Origin: Hyphomicrobiales bacterium
GTDB lineage: Bacteria > Pseudomonadota > Alphaproteobacteria > Rhizobiales > Rhizobiaceae
DNA: 64,000 nucleotides
Assembly (NCBI GenBank): GCA_900473915.1
Contig: UCNG01000023.1
Span: 39,995 to 103,994, forward strand
Direction of reading: 5' to 3'
Shown here: positions 1-10,288 of the stretch, piece after piece
How positions within the stretch are numbered: position 1 is the first letter of the stretch
How the letters are laid out: each line of letters begins with the position of its first letter
Notes under the pieces: generated by a model
The model's input: only the letters and a program-made list of their open reading frames with translations
Told to the model about the DNA's origin: nothing
The model's database searches: none
Program-made: the position numbers and the translations under genes

Positions 1-160
1 TGGATATTGTACTAATGCGCCGCACAGCGCAGGATAGATGACGATTCTATGAAAGTCGGCCCGATAAAGCCTATTGAATTGCCGGGTTAGGCTCTCCAAG
101 TATGGACCAAAGCACATTCGTGACCTGCCTCATGACGAAAGGGGGCGCGGATGTGGCAGT

Positions 161-184
161 CAGGTTGAAAAACCTGAGAAAGGA
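161..184 (+). promoter_or_regulatory. hairpin plus ribosome site in the lon leader
   Basis: A perfect 6-bp hairpin, CAGGTT-GAAA-AACCTG (161-176), with a GNRA tetraloop ends 2 bases before the AAAGGA ribosome site (179-184) of lon. It could influence ribosome access. The rest of 1-160 shows no gene that I can support; it should hold the lon promoter, but I see no convincing -35/-10 or heat-shock promoter there. Confidence 0.4.
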
Positions 185-192
185 CTTGAACT

Positions 193-2631
193 ATGACGAG
201 TACTGAACAGAAGACACCACTGGGTGGCTCTGAAGCGGGCGGCGCGGACGGGCTCTATGCCGTTTTGCCGTTGCGTGACATCGTCGTTTTCCCCCATATG
301 ATCGTTCCGCTTTTTGTCGGCCGCGAGAAGTCCATTCGCGCGCTGGAGGAAGTGATGGGCGTGGACAAGCAGATATTGCTTGCCACCCAGAAGAACGCCG
401 CCGATGACGATCCGGCACCGGATGCGATTTATGAAATCGGCACGATTGCCAATGTGCTTCAGCTTTTGAAGCTGCCGGACGGCACCGTCAAGGTGCTGGT
501 CGAAGGCACGGCGCGCGCCAAGGTTTCCAAGTTCACCGACCGTGAGGACTATCACGAGGCCTATGCTGCGGCTCTGCCGGAGCCGGATGAAGATGCCGTC
601 GAGATCGAGGCGCTTGCCCGCTCGGTGGTTTCCGATTTCGAAAACTACGTCAAGCTGAACAAGAAGATTTCGCCGGAAGTGGTTGGCGCGGCCAGCCAGA
701 TCGACGATTATTCGAAGCTTGCCGACACGGTGGCCTCGCATCTCGCGATCAAGATTCCCGAGAAGCAGGAAATGCTGTCCATCCTCTCGGTGCGCGAGCG
801 CCTTGAGAAGGCACTTTCCTTCATGGAAGCCGAAATCTCGGTTCTGCAGGTTGAGAAGCGTATCCGCAGCCGCGTCAAGCGCCAGATGGAGAAGACGCAG
901 CGCGAATACTATCTCAACGAGCAGATGAAGGCGATCCAGAAGGAGCTTGGCGACGGCGAGGACGGTCGCGATGAAGCGGCAGAACTCGAAGAACGCATCA
1001 ACAAGACCAAGCTTTCCAAGGAAGCCCGCGAAAAGGCACAGGCCGAGCTGAAGAAGCTGCGCTCCATGAGCCCGATGTCTGCCGAGGCAACGGTCGTGCG
1101 CAACTATCTCGACTGGCTGCTGTCCATTCCGTGGGGCAAGAAGTCGAAGATCAAGCAGGACTTGAATTTTGCCGAGGAAGTGCTTGATGACGAGCATTTC
1201 GGCCTCGACAAGGTCAAGGAGCGCATCGTCGAATATCTCGCGGTGCAGGCTCGCTCGACCAAGATCAAGGGCCCGATCCTCTGCCTCGTCGGACCTCCCG
1301 GCGTCGGCAAGACCTCGCTCGCCCGTTCGATCGCCAAGGCGACAGGCCGTGAATATGTCCGCATGTCGCTCGGCGGCGTGCGCGACGAGGCCGAAATCCG
1401 CGGTCACCGCCGCACCTATATCGGCTCGATGCCCGGCAAGGTCATCCAGTCGATGAAGAAGGCGAAGAAGTCCAACCCGCTCTTCCTGCTCGATGAAATC
1501 GACAAGATGGGCCAGGATTTCCGCGGCGATCCGTCATCGGCCATGCTCGAGGTGCTGGACCCTGAACAGAACTCGACCTTCATGGATCACTACCTTGAGG
1601 TCGAATATGACCTGTCGAACGTCATGTTCGTGACGACGGCCAATACGCTGAATATTCCGGGTCCGTTGCTGGATCGTATGGAGATCATCCGTATTGCCGG
1701 CTACACCGAGGACGAAAAGCTCGAGATCGCCAAGCGGCACCTGCTGCCGAAGGCAATCAAGGACCACGCCCTGCAACCGAAGGAGTTTTCGGTCACGGAT
1801 GAAGCACTGCGCAATGTTATCCGCCTTTACACGCGGGAAGCAGGTGTGCGCAGCCTCGAACGCGAACTGATGACGCTGGCGCGCAAGGCCGTGACCGAAA
1901 TCCTGAAGTCGAAGAAGAAGTCGGTGAAAGTCACCGAAAAGAACCTCTCCGACTATCTGGGTGTCGAGCGGTTCCGCTTCGGCCAGATCGACGGCGAAGA
2001 TCAGGTTGGCGTCGTGACGGGCCTTGCCTGGACGGAAGTCGGCGGCGAGTTGCTGACCATCGAAGGCGTCATGATGCCCGGCAAGGGCCGCATGACCGTC
2101 ACGGGTAATCTCCGCGACGTGATGAAGGAATCGATCTCGGCGGCGGCATCTTATGTCCGCAGCAGGGCAATCGACTTCGGCATCGAGCCTCCGCTGTTCG
2201 ACAAGCGCGACATTCACGTGCACGTGCCGGAAGGCGCGACGCCGAAGGACGGTCCGTCCGCAGGCATCGCCATGGTCACGGCGATCGTTTCCGTGCTGAC
2301 CGGCATTCCGGTGCGCAAGGACATCGCAATGACGGGCGAAGTCACGCTGCGCGGTCGCGTTCTGCCAATCGGCGGTCTCAAGGAAAAGCTCCTCGCGGCT
2401 CTGCGCGGCGGCATCAAGAAGGTTCTGATCCCGGAAGAAAACGCCAAGGATCTGGCGGATATTCCGGACAATGTGAAGAACAGTCTTGAGATCGTTCCGG
2501 TGTCCCGCGTGGGTGAGGTGCTCAGGCACGCTCTGGTTCGCGAGCCCGAGCCGATTGAATGGACCGAGCCCGCAAATGCGACACCGGTCCCGTCGGTCGA
2601 GGAAGAGGCTGGCGCCTCGATGCCCCATTAA
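193..2631 (+). CDS. lon: ATP-dependent protease Lon
   Basis: 812-residue LonA-type protease that degrades misfolded and regulatory proteins in the cytoplasm using ATP. The N-terminal substrate domain covers about residues 20-225 and is followed by a helical region. The AAA+ module has Walker [10 protein letters not shown] at 367-375 and Walker B LFLLDE at 430-435. The C-terminal peptidase domain carries the catalytic Ser in GPSAG (Ser689) and the paired Lys in GGLKEK (Lys732, 43 residues on, the spacing of E. coli S679/K722). Length fits the family. The ATG has AAAGGA 8 bases upstream. The HU gene follows after two terminators, the usual alphaproteobacterial order. Very sure. Confidence 0.98.
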   Translation: MTSTEQKTPLGGSEAGGADGLYAVLPLRDIVVFPHMIVPLFVGREKSIRALEEVMGVDKQILLATQKNAADDDPAPDAIYEIGTIANVLQLLKLPDGTVKVLVEGTARAKVSKFTDREDYHEAYAAALPEPDEDAVEIEALARSVVSDFENYVKLNKKISPEVVGAASQIDDYSKLADTVASHLAIKIPEKQEMLSILSVRERLEKALSFMEAEISVLQVEKRIRSRVKRQMEKTQREYYLNEQMKAIQKELGDGEDGRDEAAELEERINKTKLSKEAREKAQAELKKLRSMSPMSAEATVVRNYLDWLLSIPWGKKSKIKQDLNFAEEVLDDEHFGLDKVKERIVEYLAVQARSTKIKGPILCLVGPPGVGKTSLARSIAKATGREYVRMSLGGVRDEAEIRGHRRTYIGSMPGKVIQSMKKAKKSNPLFLLDEIDKMGQDFRGDPSSAMLEVLDPEQNSTFMDHYLEVEYDLSNVMFVTTANTLNIPGPLLDRMEIIRIAGYTEDEKLEIAKRHLLPKAIKDHALQPKEFSVTDEALRNVIRLYTREAGVRSLERELMTLARKAVTEILKSKKKSVKVTEKNLSDYLGVERFRFGQIDGEDQVGVVTGLAWTEVGGELLTIEGVMMPGKGRMTVTGNLRDVMKESISAAASYVRSRAIDFGIEPPLFDKRDIHVHVPEGATPKDGPSAGIAMVTAIVSVLTGIPVRKDIAMTGEVTLRGRVLPIGGLKEKLLAALRGGIKKVLIPEENAKDLADIPDNVKNSLEIVPVSRVGEVLRHALVREPEPIEWTEPANATPVPSVEEEAGASMPH

Positions 2632-2754
2632 GGCATTTCCGGCAAACGTTCGAACGGGTTTGCTTCTTGGGAATGTACTGAAATGAACTTCTGGCAGGCG
2701 ATTCTGATTCAGTCGGATAGTCCTGCCCGAAGCTGTCTATCAGGACCAACAATC

Positions 2755-2814
2755 GAAATGCCGGGCAAATTGCCCGGCATTTCTGTGTTTAACCCCGGTT
2801 TTCCGGGGTTTTTT
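2755..2814 (+). terminator. two tandem terminators after lon
   Basis: The first is a long hairpin, GAAATGCCGGGC (2755-2766) pairing with GCCCGGCATTTC (2772-2783), without a clean T run. The second, AACCCCGG-TTTT-CCGGGGTT (2791-2810), is followed by four more T. Together they separate lon from hup. Confidence 0.85.
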
Positions 2815-2908
2815 CACGTTGACAGGCTTGGTTTGTGAAACGATTTGAATAAACTCCGACCAATCCGGTCACGTTATCCGTTCCGGTAGATAAAGAAAGG
2901 AAATGCCA

Positions 2909-3184
2909 ATGAACAAGAACGAATTGGTTGCCGCAGTTGCGGAAAAGGGCGGTTTGACGAAGGCTGATGCCGGTACTGCTGTTGACGCCGTACTCGCTGC
3001 TGTTACCGGCGCCCTGAAGGCTGGTGAAGAAGTCCGTCTGCCTGGCTTCGGCGTTTTCTCCGTTTCGCACCGCGCTGCCTCGACCGGCCGTAACCCGTCG
3101 ACCGGCAAGGAAGTTGCTATTCCGGCTCGCAACGTGCCGAAGTTCTCGGCTGGCAAGGGCCTGAAGGACGCCGTAAACGGCTAA
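2909..3184 (+). CDS. hup: DNA-binding protein HU
   Basis: 91-residue HU-family nucleoid protein (MNKNELVAAVAEKG start; RNPSTGKEVAIPA arm near residues 58-70) that bends and compacts DNA as a dimer. I chose the ATG at 2909 because AAGGA at 2897-2901 sits 7 bases before it; the in-frame ATG at 2903 would leave only one base. It follows the lon terminators, as in many rhizobia where it is called hupB, and ends at its own terminator, so it is probably transcribed alone from the 2815-2890 region. Confidence 0.96.
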   Translation: MNKNELVAAVAEKGGLTKADAGTAVDAVLAAVTGALKAGEEVRLPGFGVFSVSHRAASTGRNPSTGKEVAIPARNVPKFSAGKGLKDAVNG

Positions 3185-3273
3185 TCATGATCTGGAGAGT
3201 GAAAGCTCTTCGAACGGATCGTGACGATAAATTTCCAGCCCTCGCGGCATGATCGCGAATGGCTGTCGAGAAG

Positions 3274-3296
3274 GCCCGGTTTATCCGGGCTTTTTT
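3274..3296 (+). terminator. terminator after hup
   Basis: GCCCGG (3274-3279), loop TTTAT, CCGGGC (3285-3290), then TTTTTT. Textbook intrinsic terminator. Confidence 0.9.
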
Positions 3297-3384
3297 CGTA
3301 TGCTGAAGTGGGGAACCTGCTTTCACATACTGTCGCAACATGGCACCTTGTGGACAATTATCGTTGGCTGATTTGGAGGCGTCT

Positions 3385-3705
3385 ATGCTCGCCGTTGGTT
3401 TAATGGGTTTTGCAATAAGCGTGCTGCTGGCGGTGGCCGCTAACAGCCGGTTTGGGGAACTTGAGCGGCTTCCCATGCAGTGGGGTTTAGCAGGCCAGAT
3501 TAACTGGACGGCACCGCGCCTCTTGGCTCTATCCTTCGCCCCGGTGCTTTACGCCGTGCTGGCCGGTATATTCATTTGGGCAGCGGAGCATGATCCCGAA
3601 AAATACACTGCAAAATCGGTGGGCATAGTGCTGATCGCATTGATTGCGGTACAGATCCTCCACTTGTGGATGATCGATCGTTATCGATTAAAGCTGCTCA
3701 AATAG
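3385..3705 (+). CDS. small membrane protein, DUF1648-like
   Basis: 106-residue protein with about three hydrophobic segments: residues 1-17, roughly 47-67 and roughly 78-97. The stretch LPMQWGLAGQINW resembles the motif of DUF1648 membrane proteins, but I do not know a function. The ATG at 3385 is chosen because GGAGG lies 5 bases upstream at 3375-3379; an earlier in-frame ATG at 3340 lacks such a site. It stands alone between the hup terminator and a convergent gene. Confidence 0.6.
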   Translation: MLAVGLMGFAISVLLAVAANSRFGELERLPMQWGLAGQINWTAPRLLALSFAPVLYAVLAGIFIWAAEHDPEKYTAKSVGIVLIALIAVQILHLWMIDRYRLKLLK

Positions 3706-3748
3706 ACGAAAGCCGGAAACTGTTCGCAGCTAAAAGGATATGGCTCTC

Positions 3749-4330
3749 TCACGGAGCGTCCTGCTTTGGACATCGCGCCATAATCAAAACCGTGTCTGGA
3801 GAGCGAATGAGCAGCATATCGTCATAGGGGCGCGTAATGGTCACAACACCATTATTCCTCTGCAATATCGCGGATATCATTCTCTTCTCCGCCGGAGAAA
3901 CAGCATCGCCATCAGCAATCCCCAGCCTGCGCACAAGCGGCTGAACGTCAGTATACGAACCGAACTGGTTTTCAGAGCGGGCCGTATAAATGGTGGATGA
4001 CGGATTTTTGCTGGCGGGCGCCGTGGTCGCTTCGAATGAATACGGGTTCAGAACCCGAACAGCTATTCTTCCAAGACTCGAGGGTTTGCAAAACAGATCA
4101 AGTTTTGCTGGATCAATTTTAGCTGCCTCCAGAGTGCTGATCGCAAACCAGTCTCCATCAAGACCATCAAAAATCTTCTTGCGATATGCTTCTGGATTGG
4201 TGAAGTCGCCCACCAGAGTTTCCATGGTGGCTTTGTAGCGATCAAGAATGTTGGTCGCGTCAGCAAAAACCGGCGTAGCAGTGAACGCCAGTAGTGGACA
4301 GACGACCAGGCTAAGAATGCTGTGCCGCAT
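3749..4330 (-). CDS. exported protein of unknown function
   Basis: 193 residues beginning MRHSILSLVVCPLLAFTATP and a likely signal peptide cut after VFA, so periplasmic or secreted. The rest is soluble with no motif I recognise. The ATG at 4330 has GGGGAT just upstream; an alternative ATG 12 bases earlier (4342) lacks a ribosome site. It converges on the preceding small membrane gene and is co-directional with uvrA, but more than 2.5 kb of uvrA coding separates their starts, so an operon is unlikely. Confidence 0.65.
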   Translation of the reverse strand: MRHSILSLVVCPLLAFTATPVFADATNILDRYKATMETLVGDFTNPEAYRKKIFDGLDGDWFAISTLEAAKIDPAKLDLFCKPSSLGRIAVRVLNPYSFEATTAPASKNPSSTIYTARSENQFGSYTDVQPLVRRLGIADGDAVSPAEKRMISAILQRNNGVVTITRPYDDMLLIRSPDTVLIMARCPKQDAP

Positions 4331-4450
4331 GTCTATCCCCATCGGTCAGATTGTTTGCACCTTATCTCACAAGTGGCGATAAAAGTGCAAAAAGCCGTGG
4401 GGATAGGCATCAACAAGGGATGTTGGAGGCTCTATACACGCGAGCCGTTC

Positions 4451-7375
4451 CTACTCCGCCGCCTCTGAATCGCGCTTGGGGCGGCGTTCCAGCAATTCCT
4501 TGAGGAAGTGGCCGGTGTAGGAGCGCTTCTCCTTCACAATGTCTTCCGGACGGCCCACGGCGACGATTTCGCCGCCGCCATCGCCGCCTTCCGGTCCAAG
4601 GTCGATCACCCAATCGGCGGTCTTGATGACTTCGAGGTTATGCTCGATCACCACGACCGTATTGCCCTGTTCGACCAGTTCGTGCAGCACTTCCAAAAGC
4701 TTCGCCACATCATGGAAGTGCAGGCCGGTTGTCGGCTCATCCAGAATATAGAGCGTGCGGCCCGTCGCGCGGCGTGACAGTTCCTTGGCAAGCTTCACGC
4801 GCTGCGCTTCGCCGCCGGAAAGCGTCGTTGCCTGCTGGCCGACCTTGATATAGCCGAGGCCGACCTTGACGAGCGTTTCCAGCTTGTCGCGCACCGCAGG
4901 CACAGCGGAGAAGAACTCCGCACCTTCCTCAACCGTCATATCCAGCACATCGGCAATGGACTTGCCTTTGAACAGGACTTCCAGCGTTTCGCGGTTGTAA
5001 CGCTTGCCGTGGCAGATGTCGCAAGTCACATAAACATCCGGCAGGAAGTGCATCTCGATCTTGATGACGCCATCGCCCTGGCAGGCCTCGCAGCGCCCGC
5101 CCTTCACGTTGAACGAGAAGCGGCCCGGCTGATAGCCGCGTGCCTTGGCCTCCGGCAGACCCGCGAACCAGTCGCGGATCGGCGTGAAGGCGCCGGTATA
5201 GGTCGCCGGGTTGGAGCGCGGGGTGCGGCCAATCGGAGACTGGTCGATGTCGATCACCTTGTCGAGGAATTCCAGCCCTTCGATACGGTCATGCTCTGCC
5301 GGATGCTCGCGCGAACCCATGATGCGGCGCGAAGCGGCCTTGAACAGCGTTTCGATCAGGAAGGTGGATTTGCCGCCGCCTGAAACGCCGGTGACAGCGG
5401 TGAAGGTGCCGAGCGGAATATCCGCCGAGACATTTTTGAGGTTGTTGCCGCGCGCGCCCACCACACGGATGCGCTTGGATTTCTCAATCTTGCGCCGTTC
5501 CGCCGGAACCGCAACCTCCATCGCGCCCGACAGATATTTGCCGGTCAGCGAGTTTGCGTTGGACATCACATCCTGCGGCGACCCCTGAGCGATGATCTTG
5601 CCGCCGTGGACACCAGCCGCCGGGCCGATATCGACCACATAATCGGCGGTCAGGATCGCATCTTCATCATGTTCGACCACGATGACCGTATTGCCGAGAT
5701 CGCGCAGGTGGCGCAGCGTGTCGAGAAGGCGGGCATTGTCGCGCTGATGCAGGCCGATGGACGGCTCATCCAGCACGTAAAGCACGCCGGTCAGGCCGGA
5801 GCCGATCTGCGAGGCAAGACGGATGCGCTGGCTTTCGCCGCCCGACAATGTGCCGGAATTGCGCGCCAGCGTCAGGTAATCGAGACCGACGTCGTTGAGG
5901 AATTGCAGGCGCTCGCGGATTTCCTTGAGGATGCGGGCGGCAATTTCGCGCTGCTTGTCGTTGAAGCTGCTATCGATGTCACGGAACCAGGCATCGGCCT
6001 TGCGGATCGACATTTCGGTGATTTCACCAATATGCTTCATGCCAAGCTTGACCGCCAGCGCCTCCGGCTTCAGGCGGAAACCATTACAGGCAGGGCAGGG
6101 CGTCGAGGCCATGAAGCGCTCGATATCTTCACGCGACCAGGCGGAATCGGTCTCCTTCCAGCGGCGTTCCAGATTGGGGATGACACCCTCGAACGGCTTT
6201 GTCGTCTGGTAAGAGCGCAAGCCGTCATCATACTGAAAGGTGATTTCCTTGCCTTTGGTGCCATAAAGAATGGCTTGCTGCGCTTCTTCCGAGAGATCAG
6301 CCCATTTTGCGCCGATCTTGAAGCCATAGGCTTTGCCGAGCGCTTCCAACGTTTGATTATAGTAAGGCGAGGAGGATCGCGCCCACGGGGCAATCGCGCC
6401 GTCCTTCAACACTGCCGTTTCGTCGGGAACGATCAGGTTCGGATCGATGGCCTGCTGCGTGCCGAGACCGTCACAGGTCGGGCAGGCGCCGAACGGATTG
6501 TTGAACGAGAACAGGCGCGGCTCGATTTCCGGAATGGTGAAGCCGGAAACCGGGCAGGCAAACTTTTCCGAGAAAAGAATCCGCTCGTGGGTTTCGTTGG
6601 CCGACTTGTTGGCAGCGCCGCCTTCCGCCGTTTCTTCGGGCGGCAGCGGCTTGTCGGCAAATTCGGCAACGGCCAGACCTTCGGCAAGCTTGAGGCAGGT
6701 TTCAAGGCTGTCGGCGAGGCGGGTTGAAAGGTCCGCGCGCACCACGACGCGGTCAACCACCACGTCGATATCGTGCTTGTACTTCTTGTCCAGCGCCGGA
6801 ACATCGGCGATTTCATAGAAGGTGCCGTCTACCTTAACGCGCTGAAAGCCCTTTTTCTGGAGCTCGGCCAATTCCTTCTTGTACTCGCCCTTGCGGCCGC
6901 GGACGATGGGGGCAAGGATATAAAGGCGGGTGCCTTCCTCAAGCGCCATGACGCGATCAACCATCTGGCTGACGGTCTGGCTTTCGATGGGCAGGCCGGT
7001 CGCGGGCGAATAGGGCACGCCGACACGCGCGAAGAGCAAGCGCATATAGTCGTAGATTTCGGTGACGGTGCCGACCGTCGAGCGCGGATTGCGGCTCGTC
7101 GTCTTCTGCTCGATGGAAATGGCGGGCGACAGGCCGTCGATCTGGTCGACGTCCGGCTTCTGCATCATTTCCAGGAACTGGCGCGCATAGGCCGAAAGGC
7201 TTTCGACATAGCGGCGCTGGCCTTCCGCATAGATCGTATCGAAGGCAAGCGAGGATTTGCCCGAGCCGGAAAGACCCGTCATCACGATCAGCTTGTCGCG
7301 AGGCAGATCGAGATCGACATTTTTCAAGTTGTGTTCGCGCGCGCCACGTATGGAAATGAATTTCTGATCGCTCAT
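4451..7375 (-). CDS. uvrA: excinuclease ABC subunit A
   Basis: 974-residue damage-recognition ATPase of nucleotide excision repair, acting with UvrB and UvrC. There are two ABC modules: Walker [10 protein letters not shown] (about 34-42) with signature LSGGESQR, and Walker [10 protein letters not shown] with signature LSGGEAQR near the C terminus. Zinc-finger CxxC pairs are present (CPTC in the first half; CEAC and CDIC in the second). The start at MSDQKF (7375) has AGGA upstream and matches the family; a 19-residue extension to 7432 looks spurious. An SOS box lies about 140 bases upstream, so LexA control is likely. Stop is followed by no clear terminator. Confidence 0.97.
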   Translation of the reverse strand: MSDQKFISIRGAREHNLKNVDLDLPRDKLIVMTGLSGSGKSSLAFDTIYAEGQRRYVESLSAYARQFLEMMQKPDVDQIDGLSPAISIEQKTTSRNPRSTVGTVTEIYDYMRLLFARVGVPYSPATGLPIESQTVSQMVDRVMALEEGTRLYILAPIVRGRKGEYKKELAELQKKGFQRVKVDGTFYEIADVPALDKKYKHDIDVVVDRVVVRADLSTRLADSLETCLKLAEGLAVAEFADKPLPPEETAEGGAANKSANETHERILFSEKFACPVSGFTIPEIEPRLFSFNNPFGACPTCDGLGTQQAIDPNLIVPDETAVLKDGAIAPWARSSSPYYNQTLEALGKAYGFKIGAKWADLSEEAQQAILYGTKGKEITFQYDDGLRSYQTTKPFEGVIPNLERRWKETDSAWSREDIERFMASTPCPACNGFRLKPEALAVKLGMKHIGEITEMSIRKADAWFRDIDSSFNDKQREIAARILKEIRERLQFLNDVGLDYLTLARNSGTLSGGESQRIRLASQIGSGLTGVLYVLDEPSIGLHQRDNARLLDTLRHLRDLGNTVIVVEHDEDAILTADYVVDIGPAAGVHGGKIIAQGSPQDVMSNANSLTGKYLSGAMEVAVPAERRKIEKSKRIRVVGARGNNLKNVSADIPLGTFTAVTGVSGGGKSTFLIETLFKAASRRIMGSREHPAEHDRIEGLEFLDKVIDIDQSPIGRTPRSNPATYTGAFTPIRDWFAGLPEAKARGYQPGRFSFNVKGGRCEACQGDGVIKIEMHFLPDVYVTCDICHGKRYNRETLEVLFKGKSIADVLDMTVEEGAEFFSAVPAVRDKLETLVKVGLGYIKVGQQATTLSGGEAQRVKLAKELSRRATGRTLYILDEPTTGLHFHDVAKLLEVLHELVEQGNTVVVIEHNLEVIKTADWVIDLGPEGGDGGGEIVAVGRPEDIVKEKRSYTGHFLKELLERRPKRDSEAAE

Positions 7376-7513
7376 TCCGCGTCCTGCCTGCTCATTATGC
7401 CATGGATAAACGGGCGCCGAATGGTGAAACACGTCGCGCCGGTACCTAATATGGGGTGGAACCCTCCAATAAGAAGGGGTCTCGGGTCACTCATCGGTGC
7501 ACTCTTATCATTA

Positions 7514-7528
7514 GAACAAATATCGAAC
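7514..7528 (-). promoter_or_regulatory. SOS (LexA) box upstream of uvrA
   Basis: GAAC-N7-GAAC with spacer AAATATC, the direct-repeat LexA site known from alphaproteobacteria. It lies about 140 bases upstream of the uvrA start and would place uvrA under damage control. Confidence 0.75.
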
Positions 7529-7920
7529 AACCAGCCTTCTGATAGGCGATACGAAATGTGAACGCAAGAGCGTTGACTGTCACTCCTGACAGGAGCAGAC
7601 TACCCTTACTCGCTGATAGCGGAGAGGTGCCGCGGTGGGATGACACGGCATCGGCAAGAGGTCCGCAGGAGGCGGGAGATCCAGTAGGGAGGTAAAGGAG
7701 CATGAGTCCACCTGACTACGTTGCCTAGCTTTCACAAGGATGAAAGCACGATCCGTTTCGGTTGCGGCAGCATCATTTCGCAAGGAATGATGCCTCGTTG
7801 ATCGAAAGTGCGATTGCCGACAATTTGAATTTGCGCGGAATGCAAATGGCCGTGCGCCTTTGTGATCCGAAACCACCTGTTGGCGAATTATTGCCGACAC
7901 ATGAGCATTGCTCCAACCCA

Positions 7921-8030
7921 AGCCCTGCGCGCCAAAGATACAGTGAGCGGCAGGGCTTTTCCTTGGAAATCTGAACGGCCTCGCGAAGCACCTGCGGTTG
8001 TCGATTCATGAGGCGCGCGAAGGCCGTTTT
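7921..8030 (+). other. two hairpins in the long uvrA-ssb intergenic region
   Basis: The 989 bases between the uvrA and ssb starts hold no protein gene that I trust. Within them, AGCCCTGC (7921-7928) pairs with GCAGGGCT (7950-7957) followed by TTCC. Then AACGGCC-TCGCG (7974-7985) pairs with CGCGA-GGCCGTT (8016-8028) followed by TT. These look like terminator hairpins and could end an untranslated RNA made on the plus strand from about 7560-7900. No conserved RNA family is recognised. Confidence 0.35.
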
Positions 8031-8159
8031 GAAATTAAGGCAGATGCCGTTTTTTACGCTGAAATCAGGAAAACTGCATTTTCCGTACAGGAAACGGTGC
8101 GAAAACCCATGAAAATTTGTGGCGAACGCATGTCTTTTTAGTGTTGAAGGTTGCAATTT

Positions 8160-8174
8160 GAACAAAACAAGAAC
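8160..8174 (+). promoter_or_regulatory. SOS (LexA) box upstream of ssb
   Basis: A second GAAC-N7-GAAC box, spacer AAAACAA, about 190 bases upstream of the ssb start. uvrA and ssb, transcribed divergently, therefore each seem to have their own LexA site. Confidence 0.7.
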
Positions 8175-8364
8175 ATAAACTCTGTGGACATTGACAAATT
8201 CACCGCGCCGGATTGAGCGCTCATTGAGCCAGTCCTGTAAGGTGAACATATGAGTTTCTGGTGATGGCGCATCATTGCGCCTGAGCCTTCATTTGGAAAG
8301 CGCCTCTTGTCCGTGCGAAGACATGCGGAAAGGGTGCGCGTGCGAGACCCGGAGTAATTTTTCG

Positions 8365-8880
8365 ATGGCTGGTAGCGTCAACAAAGTCATTCTGGTCGGC
8401 AATCTTGGTGCCGATCCGGAAATTCGTCGCCTGAACTCGGGCGATGTGGTTGCCAATCTGCGCATTGCAACGTCGGAAAGCTGGCGCGACCGTCAGACCG
8501 GCGAACGCAAGGACCGCACCGAATGGCACAGCGTCGTCATTTTCAACGAGAACCTTGCCAAGGTCGCGGAGCAGTATCTGAAGAAGGGCGCCAAGGTCTA
8601 TATCGAGGGCGCGCTCCAGACCCGCAAATGGCAAGACCAGAACGGCAATGACCGTTACTCGACGGAAGTCGTGCTGCAGAAGTTCCGCGGTGAACTGCAG
8701 ATGCTCGACAGCCGTGGCGAAGGTGGCGGTGAGGGCCGTTCGTTTGGCGGCGGCGGCAACCGCGGCCAGATGTCGGATTATTCCGGTGGCGGCGGTGATT
8801 TCGGTTCGTCCGGCCCATCTTCGGGCGGCGGCAGCGGCGGTGGCTTCTCCCGCGATCTGGACGACGAAATTCCGTTCTGA
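8365..8880 (+). CDS. ssb: single-stranded DNA-binding protein
   Basis: 171-residue SSB that coats single-stranded DNA in replication, recombination and repair. The OB fold covers about residues 1-115 ([18 protein letters not shown] start). A Gly-rich linker follows, and the acidic tip ends DDEIPF, the docking peptide for partner proteins. The start MAGSVNK at 8365 fits the family and has GGAG at 8351-8354; a 30-residue upstream extension is not conserved in character. A terminator follows. SOS box upstream. Confidence 0.97.
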   Translation: MAGSVNKVILVGNLGADPEIRRLNSGDVVANLRIATSESWRDRQTGERKDRTEWHSVVIFNENLAKVAEQYLKKGAKVYIEGALQTRKWQDQNGNDRYSTEVVLQKFRGELQMLDSRGEGGGEGRSFGGGGNRGQMSDYSGGGGDFGSSGPSSGGGSGGGFSRDLDDEIPF

Positions 8881-8916
8881 GAACGAGTATAATCCAATTT
8901 ATTAGTGAAATTCGAT

Positions 8917-8942
8917 AAGGCGCTGTTTTACGGCGCCTTTTC
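8917..8942 (+). terminator. terminator after ssb
   Basis: AAGGCGC (8917-8923) pairs with GCGCCTT (8933-8939), followed by TTTCT. Confidence 0.85.
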
Positions 8943-8997
8943 TGTTTGTTGAATTGATGTTCTTGCATTCACATCGGCAGAAATACCCCGCCTGAAA

Positions 8998-9061
8998 CCG
9001 GAGCATGATTCCGAAAAGGGGAGCCGCCTACACAGGGAAATCAGTCCAGCGGACTGAATTC
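8998..9061. repeat. dispersed palindromic repeat, Bru-RS-like
   Basis: GAAATCAGTCC-AGC-GGACTGAATTC (9037-9061), a near-perfect palindrome, preceded by GGAGCATGATTCCGAAAAGG. A cleaner copy of the palindrome is at 29598-29622. The layout resembles the Bru-RS repeats of Brucella. Non-coding, in the gap between ssb and the arsenic operon. Confidence 0.65.
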
Positions 9062-9167
9062 AAGTTCTGGTTCGATCAGATGAAACCATGCCCAAACAAT
9101 AGCTTGCGGCGGGATGGCGATTCAACTTGAATGCATCCCGCTGCCTGAGCGCCAGACTGCCGGAATA

Positions 9168-9881
9168 TCAGATAGATTGCAGAGAAACACGCTTTTCAAG
9201 CTGGGCAGTGGCTTCTTTCCGTTCGCTGTAGCGATTTGTCAGATGCTCTGAAATCCCACGTGTCAGCAGGGTAAATTTCATCAGTTCTTCCATGACATCG
9301 ACTACGCGATCGTAGAAAGAGGAGGGCTTCATACGGCCCGCATCATCAAATTCCTGCCAAGCCTTGGCAACCGATGACTGATTGGGAATGGTAATCATCC
9401 GCATCCACCGGCCCAGAATGCGCATCTGATTGACAGCATTGAAGCTTTGCGAACCGCCGGAGACCTGCATCAGGGCCAGTGTTCGCCCTTGCGTGGGTCT
9501 GACAGCGCCGCCGGGTAATGGAATCCAGTCGATCTGCGATTTCATGACGGCACTCATCGCGCCATGGCGTTCAGGGCTTGTCCAGACCTGGCCTTCCGAC
9601 CAAAGCATCGCCTCGCGCAGTTCCTGAACCTTCGGGTGGTCCGGCGTCCCATCGTCCGGCAAAGGCAAGCCATCGGCATGGAAAATGCGGGTTTCGGCGC
9701 CCATTGCATCAAGCAGTCGCTGCGCTTCCAGCGTCAGGAAACGGCTATAGGAGCGTTCGCGCAACGATCCGTAGAGCAGCAGGATACGAGGCTTATGTTC
9801 CGGAAAAGGTGCGCGAAGAGCATTCTCATCCGGCAGAAGAAAGGATTTGCGGTCGAGGTTGGGCAAGTCCGCGTCTGTCAT
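9168..9881 (-). CDS. arsH: arsenical resistance flavoprotein ArsH
   Basis: 237-residue NADPH-dependent FMN reductase of the ArsH family, which oxidises trivalent organoarsenicals and detoxifies oxidative by-products. The FMN phosphate loop is [13 protein letters not shown] (about residues 35-47), and the conserved [18 protein letters not shown] block follows near 103-120. The start overlaps the arsC stop by 4 bases (ATGA), so it is translationally coupled as the last gene of the operon. Family length is normal. Confidence 0.93.
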   Translation of the reverse strand: MTDADLPNLDRKSFLLPDENALRAPFPEHKPRILLLYGSLRERSYSRFLTLEAQRLLDAMGAETRIFHADGLPLPDDGTPDHPKVQELREAMLWSEGQVWTSPERHGAMSAVMKSQIDWIPLPGGAVRPTQGRTLALMQVSGGSQSFNAVNQMRILGRWMRMITIPNQSSVAKAWQEFDDAGRMKPSSFYDRVVDVMEELMKFTLLTRGISEHLTNRYSERKEATAQLEKRVSLQSI

Positions 9882-10288
9882 TTCCTTTCTCCATAGGCGA
9901 CCTGCTCACCGTCTTCCTTGGTGAAGGAAGCAACCGGGTTTTCCAGGAGCGGCAGAACCAGTTCGGAGGGACGGCATAGCCTGGTGCCGCGCGGCGTTTC
10001 AACAACCGGCCGGTTGATCAGAATCGGATGGGCTATCATGAAGCCGATCAACTCGTCGTCGGTCCATTTCGGATCGGAGAGGCCGAGTTCGCCATAGGGC
10101 GTACCTTTCTCGCGCAGCAGCTCACGCGGCGTCAGCTTCATTGCCGCCAGCAAGCCGAGCAGACGTTCCCGCGTGGGCGGATTCTGCACATATTCGATAA
10201 TCACAGGCTCTTCGCCGCTGGCGCGGATCATCGCCAGCGTATTGCGCGAGGTGCCGCATTTCGGGTTGTGAAAAATAGTGACGGTCAT
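9878..10288 (-). CDS. arsC: arsenate reductase, glutaredoxin-type
   Basis: 136-residue ArsC that reduces arsenate to arsenite using glutathione and glutaredoxin. The catalytic Cys11 sits in [10 protein letters not shown]. The [15 protein letters not shown] segment supplies the conserved arginines. It overlaps acr3 upstream and arsH downstream by 4 bases each, so the three genes form one tightly coupled unit: reduce, then export. Confidence 0.95.
   Translation of the reverse strand: MTVTIFHNPKCGTSRNTLAMIRASGEEPVIIEYVQNPPTRERLLGLLAAMKLTPRELLREKGTPYGELGLSDPKWTDDELIGFMIAHPILINRPVVETPRGTRLCRPSELVLPLLENPVASFTKEDGEQVAYGERK

Noticed and set aside
160-1407. Long minus-strand frame opposite lon, and similar long antisense frames opposite uvrA, gyrA and the RND pump
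   Set aside because: High-GC third-position shadows of clear genes on the other strand.
7773-8249. 158-codon minus-strand frame between uvrA and ssb
   Set aside because: Covers an SOS box and both hairpins, has an atypical composition and no family signature.
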